Assembly (NCBI GenBank): GCA_031367505.1 | Contig: JANLPY010000627.1 | Location: 1-64,000 of the forward strand | Reading direction: 5' to 3' | Length of the DNA stretch: 64,000 nt | From: JAKFWF01 sp031367505 | GTDB taxonomy: Bacteria; Pseudomonadota; Alphaproteobacteria; Rhizobiales; Hyphomicrobiaceae | Part shown: piece after piece, positions 50,687 to 58,617 of the stretch | How positions within the stretch are numbered: position 1 is the stretch's first letter | How the letters are laid out: every line of letters begins with the position of its first letter | Translations under genes and position numbers: made by a program | Notes under the pieces: generated by a model | Told to the model about the DNA's origin: nothing | The model's database searches: none | The model's input: the letters and a program-made list of their open reading frames with translations, nothing else

Positions 50687-51670
50687 TCAGTCCTTGTGAA
50701 CCTCGGCCGATTTCATCGGGGTGCCCTTCTCGAGTGTCTGCCACATCTCGACATCGCGTTCGGCGGTCCAGATCCGCGGGTGATCCAGGCCCTTGGCTTC
50801 ATCGTAGGCACGGGAGACGTTGAACGGCATGCAATGTTCGAAGATCACCCACTGTCCGTACTTGGTGCGCATCTGGCTCATTGCGTCATCGTAGACTTGC
50901 TTTAGATCCGCGCCCTTGGCGGCACCCGCCTTGGCAATGGCAAACAGGTCCGAGGTGAAACCGGCCGTGCCAGCGATTGCCTCTTCGGCTTCTCTTTGCG
51001 TCATAAGCGATCGGCCACGACCGGGAACCATGCGCTCAGCCCCTAGCGCCTTCACTGCCGCAAGCGTTGCCGGCCAGTCGGTGAAGTGAGCGTCTCCGCA
51101 GTACGGTGTCGCGCCGAATTCGACGGTGTCGCCGGCGAATAGCACTTTCTCCTTGGGGAGCCATACAACCGTATCGCCCGCCGTGTGGCTGCGGCCGATG
51201 TGGATGATCTGGACCTCGCGTTTGCCCATCATCAGGGTCATGCGCTTGTGGAATATGATGTGCGGCCAGATCAGTCCGGGGATGCTTTCTTTGCCGCGGA
51301 ACAGCCGGGGAAAGCGGCCGATCTCGCTGTCCATGTCCTGTTGGCCGCGCTCGACGATCAGCTTGTGGGTGGCATCCGACGCGATGATCTCGGCGCCGGG
51401 ATAACCCGAGGCTCCGAGCACGCGCACCGCGTGATAGTGGGTGAGAACCACGTGTTTGATCGGCTTGTCGGTGACCGTGCGCACGCGAGCGATGACGTCG
51501 GCAGCCATGGCAGGCGTTGCCTGAGCGTCAACGACCAACACACTTTCATCGCCGATCACGATGCCGGAGTTGGGATCGCCCTCGGCGGTGTAGCCGTACA
51601 GACCAGGTCCCAATTCATCGAACGAGATGATCTTGTCGGCGAGGTCTTGGCTGCTTGCGAAGTTGGCCAT
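50687..51670 (-). CDS. MBL-fold metallohydrolase-like protein with altered metal motif
   Basis: A 327-residue metallo-beta-lactamase-fold protein. The fold is clear (LYGYTAEGDPNSGIVIGDESVLVVDAQATPAMAADVIARVR; HIGRSHTAGDTVVWLPKEKVLFAGDTVEF). The first metal motif, normally HxHxDH, reads HYHAVR, losing the Asp and second-site His, so it may bind one metal or act differently. It lies 9 bases upstream of hmgA on the same strand. ATG at 51670 (MANFASSQDL); the extension to 51730 is less likely. A role in hydrolysing a pathway lactone or thioester is only a guess. Confidence 0.82.
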   Translation of the reverse strand: MANFASSQDLADKIISFDELGPGLYGYTAEGDPNSGIVIGDESVLVVDAQATPAMAADVIARVRTVTDKPIKHVVLTHYHAVRVLGASGYPGAEIIASDATHKLIVERGQQDMDSEIGRFPRLFRGKESIPGLIWPHIIFHKRMTLMMGKREVQIIHIGRSHTAGDTVVWLPKEKVLFAGDTVEFGATPYCGDAHFTDWPATLAAVKALGAERMVPGRGRSLMTQREAEEAIAGTAGFTSDLFAIAKAGAAKGADLKQVYDDAMSQMRTKYGQWVIFEHCMPFNVSRAYDEAKGLDHPRIWTAERDVEMWQTLEKGTPMKSAEVHKD

Positions 51671-51739
51671 CGGTAGGGGTCCTTGCTTTTGTTGCGCATG
51701 GCGACTCCCCGGTGGGGAGCCGGCCGCCATGCGCTGAAT

Positions 51740-51967
51740 CTAGGCGACCGTCCGCACCGTGCGGTCTTTGCCCAATGGTGTAATGCCTTGGCGAGCTTTC
51801 GCAATGGCCTCGCGCAAAACGCCGATATCGCCAATGTGGTTGGCCAGGAGCAGGATCAACTTGGCGTTGACGAGGCGGCTCTGCTCGTCGCTCAGATCGC
51901 GATGCACGGCCACGAGTGCCTCGTAGGCGTCGTCCGGTTGCGAAAGGTTGGCGTCGGTATTGAGCAT
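51740..51967 (-). CDS. DUF2783 small protein, possible coupling partner of the FAD monooxygenase
   Basis: A 75-residue soluble helical protein (DDAYEALVAVHRDLSDEQSRLVNAKLILLLANHIGDIGVLREAIAKAR) matching my memory of DUF2783, usually encoded next to an FAD monooxygenase as here (7 bases after its stop). Two-component 3-hydroxyphenylacetate 6-hydroxylases have a small coupling protein of similar size, so this may be such a partner. That role is inferred from size and position only. Confidence 0.75.
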   Translation of the reverse strand: MLNTDANLSQPDDAYEALVAVHRDLSDEQSRLVNAKLILLLANHIGDIGVLREAIAKARQGITPLGKDRTVRTVA

Positions 51968-51974
51968 GGCGGCT

Positions 51975-53636
51975 TCAGTTGCGTCCGATGGCGCGGTTCA
52001 TGGCGGCGTTTATAAGCTTAAGGTCGAATGTGCGGAAGCGAGCGGCGACGTGGTTATCCGGGCGCAGGAGATACGTTGTTCCGGGTTGGCCATCGTAGCG
52101 GGTGGCAAGCAACCCGTGCACGTCCTCGATCACGATGCGCGCGCCGGTTGCTGGCCTTGAAGTCCCGGCCGATGATACCACGATGGTGCGTGAAAGAAGG
52201 GCGCTGTCGGTGATCTCCGGCGGTAATCGTCCGTCGGAAAAATGCACGACGGTAAAGTCCGGCCCTGTGTGTTTGAGAAAAAAATCCGCACCTCCATCGA
52301 CTGTAATGGGCGCGTCCACGGCCGGTGTGCCCGGCACAAGCGCGCCGGAGAATGTTTCCGCATCGGCCGTGTTAAGCGGTGAAGAACCGTAGGTGGTTGG
52401 CAGCGATAGGCGGCCACTATTGACGTGCTTGCGGGCAAAAGCACAGTCGCGCGCTAGCTCCAACGTCGCATCGCGAAGCGCGCGGCTCGCCTCGTTTTTT
52501 GGCGTGATGAAATCGGTACTACGCGTCGAGTTCAAGATGTTTTCGTCGGCGGCGGCCACCCGCTCGACATCGTAACTGTCGAGCAAACTGTCGGACGCGC
52601 GGCCATCGATTACCAGATTGAGTTTCCAGCCGAGATTGTCGGCATCCTGGATGCCGCTATTGGCGCCACGCGCGCCAAACGGGGAAACGCCGTGCGCGCT
52701 GTCACCGGCGAACAGCACGCGGCCGTGGCGGAACTTGTCCATCCGCAGACACGCGAACGTGTAGATGCTCACCCATTCGAGTTCGAATTGCGCATCATCA
52801 CCGAGCAAGGCTTTGACGCGGGGAATTACTTTTTCCGGTGCGCGCTCGACCACCGGGTCGGCATCCCATCCGAGTTGAAAATCAATGCGCCAAACGTCGT
52901 CGGGCTGTTGATGCAACAATACCGATTGATTGGGGTGGAACGGCGGATCGAACCAGAACCAACGCTCGGCCGGGAATTTGGCCTTCGGCATTTTGACGTC
53001 AGCGATGAGGAAGCGATCCTGGAATGTCTGGCCCCGGCTTTCCAGGCCCATGAGGCGGCGCACCGCGCTGCGGCCGCCGTCGCTGGCCACAAGATAATCG
53101 CAGTCGAGCTGATAAGTGCCATCCGGTGTCTCGATATCAAGGCGAACGCGATCGGCGGTTTGGGTTACTCCCGCAACTTTGCTCTTCCAACGGATTTCGA
53201 GGTTCGGCAGTTCGCGGGCGCGGTCGAGCAGGAAGCCTTCGACGTAGTATTGCTGCAAGTTGATGAAGGCCGGGCGTTGATGTCCGCTCTCAGCCAGCAA
53301 GTCGAACGTGTAGAGCGGCGCATCACGCAGGAACACTTTGCCGGTATTCCACGTGACGCCCTTCGCCACCATGCGATCGCCGACGCCTAAGCGGTCAGCG
53401 ATTTCCAGCGTGCGCTTGGCAAAGCAGATCGCGCGCGATCCGGTCGATAGCCGGTCATCATCGTCGAGCAGGAGCACGGTTGTGCCGCGTTGCGCCAGAT
53501 CGATTGCACAGCTGAGACCAACGGGGCCGGCACCAGCGATTACCACGCGATGGCTGGCGGGAGATTTCGCGTCGAGATCAGCCGGCCGCCGGTAAGGCAG
53601 CTGCAAGTTTTGATAGTCGGTCGTGTCCGTGGTCAT
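51975..53636 (-). CDS. FAD-dependent aromatic monooxygenase (MhpA/PheA-like class A flavoprotein)
   Basis: A 553-residue hydroxylase. The FAD dinucleotide motif GAGPVG is at residues 35-40, the DG motif in YLVASDGGRSAVRRLMGL, and the GD motif in GRVLFAGDSAHGVSPFGARGANSGIQDADNLGWKL. A C-terminal thioredoxin-like domain closes it. With a DUF2783 protein and homogentisate dioxygenase in the same run, hydroxylation of 3-hydroxyphenylacetate to homogentisate is a reasonable inference. The ATG at 53636 overlaps the upstream dehydrogenase stop as ATGA; the in-frame extension to 54200 lies inside that gene. Confidence 0.9.
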   Translation of the reverse strand: MTTDTTDYQNLQLPYRRPADLDAKSPASHRVVIAGAGPVGLSCAIDLAQRGTTVLLLDDDDRLSTGSRAICFAKRTLEIADRLGVGDRMVAKGVTWNTGKVFLRDAPLYTFDLLAESGHQRPAFINLQQYYVEGFLLDRARELPNLEIRWKSKVAGVTQTADRVRLDIETPDGTYQLDCDYLVASDGGRSAVRRLMGLESRGQTFQDRFLIADVKMPKAKFPAERWFWFDPPFHPNQSVLLHQQPDDVWRIDFQLGWDADPVVERAPEKVIPRVKALLGDDAQFELEWVSIYTFACLRMDKFRHGRVLFAGDSAHGVSPFGARGANSGIQDADNLGWKLNLVIDGRASDSLLDSYDVERVAAADENILNSTRSTDFITPKNEASRALRDATLELARDCAFARKHVNSGRLSLPTTYGSSPLNTADAETFSGALVPGTPAVDAPITVDGGADFFLKHTGPDFTVVHFSDGRLPPEITDSALLSRTIVVSSAGTSRPATGARIVIEDVHGLLATRYDGQPGTTYLLRPDNHVAARFRTFDLKLINAAMNRAIGRN

Positions 53637-55405
53637 GCGATCGTCGGTTCGATCTGTTGGCTCTGGGCGACAACACCCGCTGCGTGCCGGCCGGCAATGT
53701 AGCCAAACGTCATCGCCGGGCCGATGGTGATCCCGCCGCCGGGATAGGTTCCGCCCATCACGCTCGCCGCATCGTTGCCAACGGCATAGAGCCCGGCAAT
53801 GCCATTGCCTGCTTGGTCGGTGACTTGTGCGTGTTCGTTGGTGGCAATGCCAGCGAACGTACCGAGTTCGGCTGGCACGACGCGAACCGCATAGTAAGGG
53901 CCCTGATCGAGGGGGGCGACGCACGGGTTCGGCTGGTGTCCGGCGGCGCCGTTGAAACGCTGATAGGCATCGGTGCCGCGCTGGAACTCCGGGTCTTCGC
54001 CATGCGCTGCCGGTCCATTGAACGCGGCGATGGTGCGAGCGAGGCCGCCAGCGTCGATGCCGGTTGCGGCCGCCAGTTCTTCGATTGTCGCGCCGCGCCT
54101 GATGTACCCCGACTTTATATGCGGCCCGATCGGCATCGGTTTCGGGCCCAGCGCCCCTAGGCCGAACCGTTTGATGGCGCGGTGATCGCAAACAATCCAT
54201 GCTTCGATCACATCGTCATTGCGGCATGCCTCAATCAACGCCGGGATAAACACGTGATAAGATTTTGCTTCGTTGGCGAAGCGTTTGCCGCGCCGGTCAA
54301 CGGAGATGTATCCGGGTTTGCCGCGCTCGAAGAAATGCGGGAATGGTATCGTCGATCCATCCGGCTGTGGCACCAGCGATACCGGCGCCCAGGCGGCCAC
54401 GTGGTGCACGTTGTCATCGAGATGACCACCAGCCGCGCGCGCAACTTTCAAGCCATCGCCCGTGTTGCCGGATGGTGGTAATCGGCGATGGTTTTTGCCC
54501 GACGCGCGATGCGGATAAAGTTCCTTGGTTAGCGCGTCGTTTGCCGGGAAGCCACCGCAGGCGAGCACTACGCCGCGTTTTGCGATCACGTGTACCTTGC
54601 GCCCATCACGCTCGACGATCGCGCCAGTTACCCGGCCGTTCTCGCGCACAACTTCGATGATCGGCGAGGACAGCCACAACGGAATTCCGCGTTTCTGGGC
54701 GTGCCACGCCAGTCGCGCCACCAGTGCATTGCCATTGACGAGACGCGTGCCCCGTTTATGCGTCATCCGCGCCCGTGCATGTTTGGCGACGATCCCCGCA
54801 ATATGCACCGCCGACTTGAGCGAGGTCGTCATATTGAAGACATGCGGTAGGTCGTTGCGGCCGACCATCATGCCACCGAGAACGGTCATGGTCTCGATCG
54901 GCGGCCGTAGCGTGTCGAAGCGCGCGCCGAGCTTGGCTCCGTCGAACTCGTCGGGCGACAGCGATCGGCCGCCATCCGATCCACCAGGCTCGTCGGGGTG
55001 ATAATCGGCCCAGGCCGGTGCAACAATGTAGGACACCAGATCTTCGCGTTCGAACCGCTCGAGCATCTCGTGGCCCTGATCGACGAACGCTTCGGCCTTG
55101 GCGCGATTGAGCCGGTTGCCGACATGGCTCGTCAGGTAGGCGAGTGCATCTTCACGGCTATCACGAAGGCCTGCTTTGTCCTGGTGATGATTGCACGGGA
55201 TCCAGATGACACCAGCCGAGTAGGCCGTGGTGCCACCGAACAACGGTTCCTTCTCGACCATCAATACGTCGAGGCCTTCGAGCTTGGCCGACAATGCCGC
55301 CGCAAATCCGCCCGCTCCCGAGCCCGCGACGAGCAAGTCGCAGGTGACGGTATCGTCTAACGTGGTGGCCATCGCATCGATCCAGTTCAGTTCGTCGGCG
55401 GCCAT
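53633..55405 (-). CDS. FAD-binding dehydrogenase, fumarate reductase/3-ketosteroid dehydrogenase-like
   Basis: A 590-residue flavoprotein. The FAD motif CDLLVAGSGAGGFAAALSAKLEGLDVLMVEKEPLFGGTTAYSAG is near the N-terminus. VVLACGGFPANDALTKELYPH and the C-terminal GLYAVGNDAASVMGGTYPGGGITIGPAMTFGYIAGRHAAG match the FAD_binding_2 family, which includes 3-ketosteroid-1-dehydrogenases and urocanate/fumarate reductases. No haem or Fe-S motif is present. It is coupled to the monooxygenase gene by an ATGA overlap. The start is ambiguous (55405 or 55372); the longer one overlaps the GFA gene by 19 bases. Confidence 0.88.
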   Translation of the reverse strand: MAADELNWIDAMATTLDDTVTCDLLVAGSGAGGFAAALSAKLEGLDVLMVEKEPLFGGTTAYSAGVIWIPCNHHQDKAGLRDSREDALAYLTSHVGNRLNRAKAEAFVDQGHEMLERFEREDLVSYIVAPAWADYHPDEPGGSDGGRSLSPDEFDGAKLGARFDTLRPPIETMTVLGGMMVGRNDLPHVFNMTTSLKSAVHIAGIVAKHARARMTHKRGTRLVNGNALVARLAWHAQKRGIPLWLSSPIIEVVRENGRVTGAIVERDGRKVHVIAKRGVVLACGGFPANDALTKELYPHRASGKNHRRLPPSGNTGDGLKVARAAGGHLDDNVHHVAAWAPVSLVPQPDGSTIPFPHFFERGKPGYISVDRRGKRFANEAKSYHVFIPALIEACRNDDVIEAWIVCDHRAIKRFGLGALGPKPMPIGPHIKSGYIRRGATIEELAAATGIDAGGLARTIAAFNGPAAHGEDPEFQRGTDAYQRFNGAAGHQPNPCVAPLDQGPYYAVRVVPAELGTFAGIATNEHAQVTDQAGNGIAGLYAVGNDAASVMGGTYPGGGITIGPAMTFGYIAGRHAAGVVAQSQQIEPTIA

Positions 55406-55887
55406 ACGGGCGTATCGTGATCGGGATGCTGGCGCGATGCTAGTTTAGGTGCGCGGGCTGGATCAACCAAATCGCCGGTTTTCTGACCGGGCAGCCGGTT
55501 GATGTTGTCGACACCGGGAATGCAGCTTTCCATGCCGTACTGCATGGTGATCGGTACCCGTTCCGGATGATCGAGCGAGCCAACCGAAATGGACACACGG
55601 TCCTTGTCGAGTTGGCGGAAGGTGAGCGGCGTGCCGCAGTCGGCGCAGAAGTCGCGCGCGATCACTTCCGAGCTGTTGAAGAATTTCGGCGCCCCGCGTG
55701 TCCAGGCGAACTCAGCGCGCTTCACGCCGCCGAACGCTTGAAACAAGTTGCCGGACGCCTTCTGGCACATCCGGCAATGACAGACCGAAACGTTGTTGGG
55801 TTCAGCGTAAAGCGCGTAACGGACGGCGCCGCACTGGCAACCGCCGGTATGCAATGGCAGTCGCTTTTGAGATGGAGCATCAGGCAT
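55387..55887 (-). CDS. GFA (CENP-V/glutathione-dependent formaldehyde-activating) family zinc protein
   Basis: A 166-residue protein with the Cys pattern of the GFA fold: GGCQCGAVRYALYAE, VCHCRMCQKASGNLFQAF and FCADCGTPLTFRQ. These Cys residues bind structural and catalytic zinc. Members are often called formaldehyde-activating enzymes, but most are uncharacterised. It overlaps the downstream dehydrogenase gene by 19 bases. Its ribosome-binding site AGGAGG lies 11 bases before the ATG and inside a strong hairpin (55892-55919). Confidence 0.88.
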   Translation of the reverse strand: MPDAPSQKRLPLHTGGCQCGAVRYALYAEPNNVSVCHCRMCQKASGNLFQAFGGVKRAEFAWTRGAPKFFNSSEVIARDFCADCGTPLTFRQLDKDRVSISVGSLDHPERVPITMQYGMESCIPGVDNINRLPGQKTGDLVDPARAPKLASRQHPDHDTPVWPPTN

Positions 55888-55891
55888 GAGT

Positions 55892-55919
55892 GTCGAGCCT
55901 CCTAAAGCTGAGGCTCGAC
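55892..55919 (-). promoter_or_regulatory. hairpin that contains the GFA-gene ribosome-binding site
   Basis: GTCGAGCCTC (55892-55901) and GAGGCTCGAC (55910-55919) form a perfect 10-base stem with an 8-base loop. On the minus strand the AGGAGG ahead of the GFA ATG lies at the loop/stem border. It also sits just after the SDR stop (55927), so it may act as a 3' end signal, although no T-run follows on this strand. Confidence 0.55.
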
Positions 55920-55926
55920 TTTAAGA

Positions 55927-56712
55927 CTAGCAGCGGCGGGTGGCCACCCCTTCGGCATCGAACACATGGCCGGACAACGACCTGCCGCGTTTCGAGGCCA
56001 AGTGCAGCGCCAGCGCCGCGATATCGGCTTCGGTCGAAAGACAGTTGGCGACTGAGCGTTGCGATAGGTCGGCGCTCATTGCACTGCCGGCACGGGGCCC
56101 CACTGCATTGATGCGAATGCCTTTTGGTGACCAGTTGCCAGCTTCGACCCGGGTCATCGTTGCCAGAGCTTGGCCAAGGATACTGACGAAGGCCGCATCG
56201 GCTTTGGTGCGGGCCGGTGGCGCGATGACCACATTCAGAATGAGGCCCTCGGTCCAGGTCAAGCTCATGCGATTGGCAGCGATCTTGGTCACGAGGCATG
56301 CCGAGCGAAGGGCATCGGAAACGGCATTCTCGATGTCATCGATCGTCGCCGCGTGGGTGATCGTGCCGGCGGCAGGTGCAATAACGTTGATCACGGCATC
56401 GAGACCACCGTAGGCTGTCGATGCGCCTTGGGCAAAACGCACGATCTGGTCAGCGGTGGTCAACGGCTGCTCGTTGGCCCGAATTTCGGTCGCGGTATTC
56501 GACAGTATCTGGAGGAGGGCCGCCGATTTATCCGCGGCGTCGCAGCCGGTGCCTGGCACCATCTGCAATACCATCCGGCTGCCGGCCTCGGCAAAACCAC
56601 GGGCGATATCGACACCGACGTCGGTGGATATACCGGTAATGAGGATGCGCGTGCCCTCCAACTCGGGGTATTGGCGCACATTACGAATGCCTGAAACTAC
56701 GCTGGTCAACAT
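55927..56712 (-). CDS. degenerate short-chain dehydrogenase/reductase
   Basis: A 261-residue SDR-fold protein. The cofactor motif is weakly kept (ILITGISTDVGVDIARGFAEAG), and NWSPKGIRINAVGPRAGSAM plus the C-terminal LASKRGRSLSGHVFDAEG fit the family. Aligned by hand, the catalytic YxxxK becomes VxxxG in the segment FVSILGQALATMTRVE, and the NNAG motif reads NVIA. It may have lost dehydrogenase activity. TAGGAGG lies 8 bases before the ATG. It follows the acyl-CoA synthetase gene on the same strand after 163 bases. Confidence 0.78.
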   Translation of the reverse strand: MLTSVVSGIRNVRQYPELEGTRILITGISTDVGVDIARGFAEAGSRMVLQMVPGTGCDAADKSAALLQILSNTATEIRANEQPLTTADQIVRFAQGASTAYGGLDAVINVIAPAAGTITHAATIDDIENAVSDALRSACLVTKIAANRMSLTWTEGLILNVVIAPPARTKADAAFVSILGQALATMTRVEAGNWSPKGIRINAVGPRAGSAMSADLSQRSVANCLSTEADIAALALHLASKRGRSLSGHVFDAEGVATRRC

Positions 56713-56875
56713 TGACTATCCTCCTAACGGACGGGACCCTGACACCGGTGGCCCGGCCGACGCAACATCACGCCGATTCGGCTAACGACATCTAAATGCC
56801 ACTCCGATTCGGGTTGGGCTCGGGCCGGAACAGGGCACGATTGCGGCAAAGCATAAATTGTGGATAAAGCCCATG

Positions 56876-58525
56876 TTACCGGCGCTTTTTCAAGTGGCGC
56901 AGGTCGAAAATACCGGGCCTTGAGCGTGGATCTTCGTTTGAAGAAAAAATTTGATGCTTCTGGATTTTTTGCGTTCCAGTGGTCGGTAACCGGTCCAAGA
57001 ACAAGATCCAACCCGGCGCTTTGAAGTAGGCAAGGCGCTCATTGGCCCAAGCATGGAGCTGCGTGGCGAGCGCCAGGTTGGCCGGTTCGCCGGGACCTAG
57101 CACGACGCAAGCCAAGACTTCGGCCTCCCGCGTCTCATCGGGGCAGGGCAGGACCGCAACCTGATGTACCCAGGGCGCTGCCTGCAGCACCGCTTCGATC
57201 TCGGCTGCCGCGATATTCTCGCCAGAACGCCGGATCATGTTTTTGGACCGGTCGACGAAGAATAACATGCCCGTTTCATCTTGGCGGACTGTATCGCCGG
57301 TGTGAAACCAGCCGCTGCGCCACGCTTCTGCGGTTGCGGCATCGTTATCGAGATAGCCTGAGAAAAAGCCGTGCCGAGGGCCTTCGAGCCCACCCCATCG
57401 GACGACCAACTCGCCTTCACGATTGCGCGGCAATTCGTTGTCATTCGAATCGACGATCCGCGCCTCCAGCCCGCTCGTGGGACGGCCGAAGGCTCGCGTA
57501 TCGATCTGGCGTGGCGCATCGGTGACCGCGAAGATGCGGCCGGTTTCGGTCATCCCCCAAATCTCAACCAGGGGAAAGCCGAAGCGCTCCTCGAAAGGTT
57601 GATGCAACTGTGGTTCGACGCCGGCACCCAAGCCGAAGCGGACACTGTGCGCGCGATCAGCCGGCGATGATGGTTGGTTCAACAATAGCGGTGGCACGAC
57701 GCCGAGATAGTGGATGATCGTCGCCTTCGTCTCCGCGACTTCGGCCCACCATCGCGTGGGGCTGAAGCGCTCCGGTATGATCAGGCAATTGCCGGTGAGC
57801 ATCACCATGGTGGCCGCCACCGCTTGCGCATTCATGTGATAGAGCGGAAGCGGATTGTAGACGCGATCGCCAGCGCGGATCGCGCACAGACCGCCGAGAT
57901 CGCGATACCAGGCACCAGCTTCTAGATAGTAGCGGTTGGTGAGGATGCACGCCTTGGGCCGGCCGGTGGTGCCGGACGTGTACATCAGGCTGCACTCGGC
58001 GTTGCGGCCGGGCTCCCACTCGCCGGCGCGGCCCGCAGGTGAGGGAAATTTGTTTGGCAGGAAGCCGGCATTCAAGACCGGCAGCGGCTTTTCGCGTTCG
58101 TCCGCCACGCGTTCGAGATCTGTGATCCGCTCGCTGACACAAACGGCAAGGTCGGCGCGACTGTGCGCCATTTGATAGGTCATCTCATCGTGGCGATAGT
58201 CGGGGTTGATCGGGACGATGCCAGCGCCAAGCGAATTGAGTGCCAGGTAATGTTCGAAGAAGACTGGGCGGTTTTCGAGGAGCAGCGCGACCCGATGTCC
58301 TGGGCCATAACCGGCATCGGCATAGGCGGCGCGCTGTCCCACAACACGCGTCGCCATCTGGCCATAGGTAATGTCGCCGCCTTGCGGCCACCATGCGCGC
58401 GCCGCACGCGCCGGCACGCATAGAAACGCCGCATCGGGTTGTCGCGCCGCAGCTGCCGCAAATGCTTCATAGACAGATTGGTACGGCAAACGAGCCTCCA
58501 GATCGTCGAAGTGCACATTGTACAT
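56876..58525 (-). CDS. AMP-binding acyl-CoA synthetase / CoA ligase
   Basis: A 549-residue adenylate-forming enzyme that activates a carboxylic acid as acyl-AMP and then the CoA thioester. The P-loop YTSGTTGRPKA is at residues 182-192; YNPLPLYHMNAQAVA, FGLGAGVEP, IWGMTETGR, GWFHTGDTVRQDETGMLFFVDRSKNMIRRSGENI and the catalytic Lys in TTGTQKIQKHQ near the end are all present. The pattern resembles crotonobetaine/carnitine- or aryl-CoA ligases. It is divergent from a SABATH-like methyltransferase with 92 bases between, and an inverted repeat overlaps its start codon. Confidence 0.9.
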   Translation of the reverse strand: MYNVHFDDLEARLPYQSVYEAFAAAAARQPDAAFLCVPARAARAWWPQGGDITYGQMATRVVGQRAAYADAGYGPGHRVALLLENRPVFFEHYLALNSLGAGIVPINPDYRHDEMTYQMAHSRADLAVCVSERITDLERVADEREKPLPVLNAGFLPNKFPSPAGRAGEWEPGRNAECSLMYTSGTTGRPKACILTNRYYLEAGAWYRDLGGLCAIRAGDRVYNPLPLYHMNAQAVAATMVMLTGNCLIIPERFSPTRWWAEVAETKATIIHYLGVVPPLLLNQPSSPADRAHSVRFGLGAGVEPQLHQPFEERFGFPLVEIWGMTETGRIFAVTDAPRQIDTRAFGRPTSGLEARIVDSNDNELPRNREGELVVRWGGLEGPRHGFFSGYLDNDAATAEAWRSGWFHTGDTVRQDETGMLFFVDRSKNMIRRSGENIAAAEIEAVLQAAPWVHQVAVLPCPDETREAEVLACVVLGPGEPANLALATQLHAWANERLAYFKAPGWILFLDRLPTTGTQKIQKHQIFSSNEDPRSRPGIFDLRHLKKRR

Positions 58526-58532
58526 TGATGTA
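58521..58532. promoter_or_regulatory. inverted repeat over the acyl-CoA synthetase start, candidate operator
   Basis: TACAT and ATGTA flank a two-base centre at 58521-58532, covering the start codon of the synthetase gene. A further GATGTATT copy lies at about 58583. Both are in the short divergent region shared with the methyltransferase gene. The repeat is short, so chance is possible. Confidence 0.3.
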
Positions 58533-58617
58533 TTGCGCGCGCCAGCGTGCTTGCGGTCGAGGCTATTCGCACTCAGGATACGATGTATTCACGGATCAAG
58601 TGGCCAAGGACGAGATC

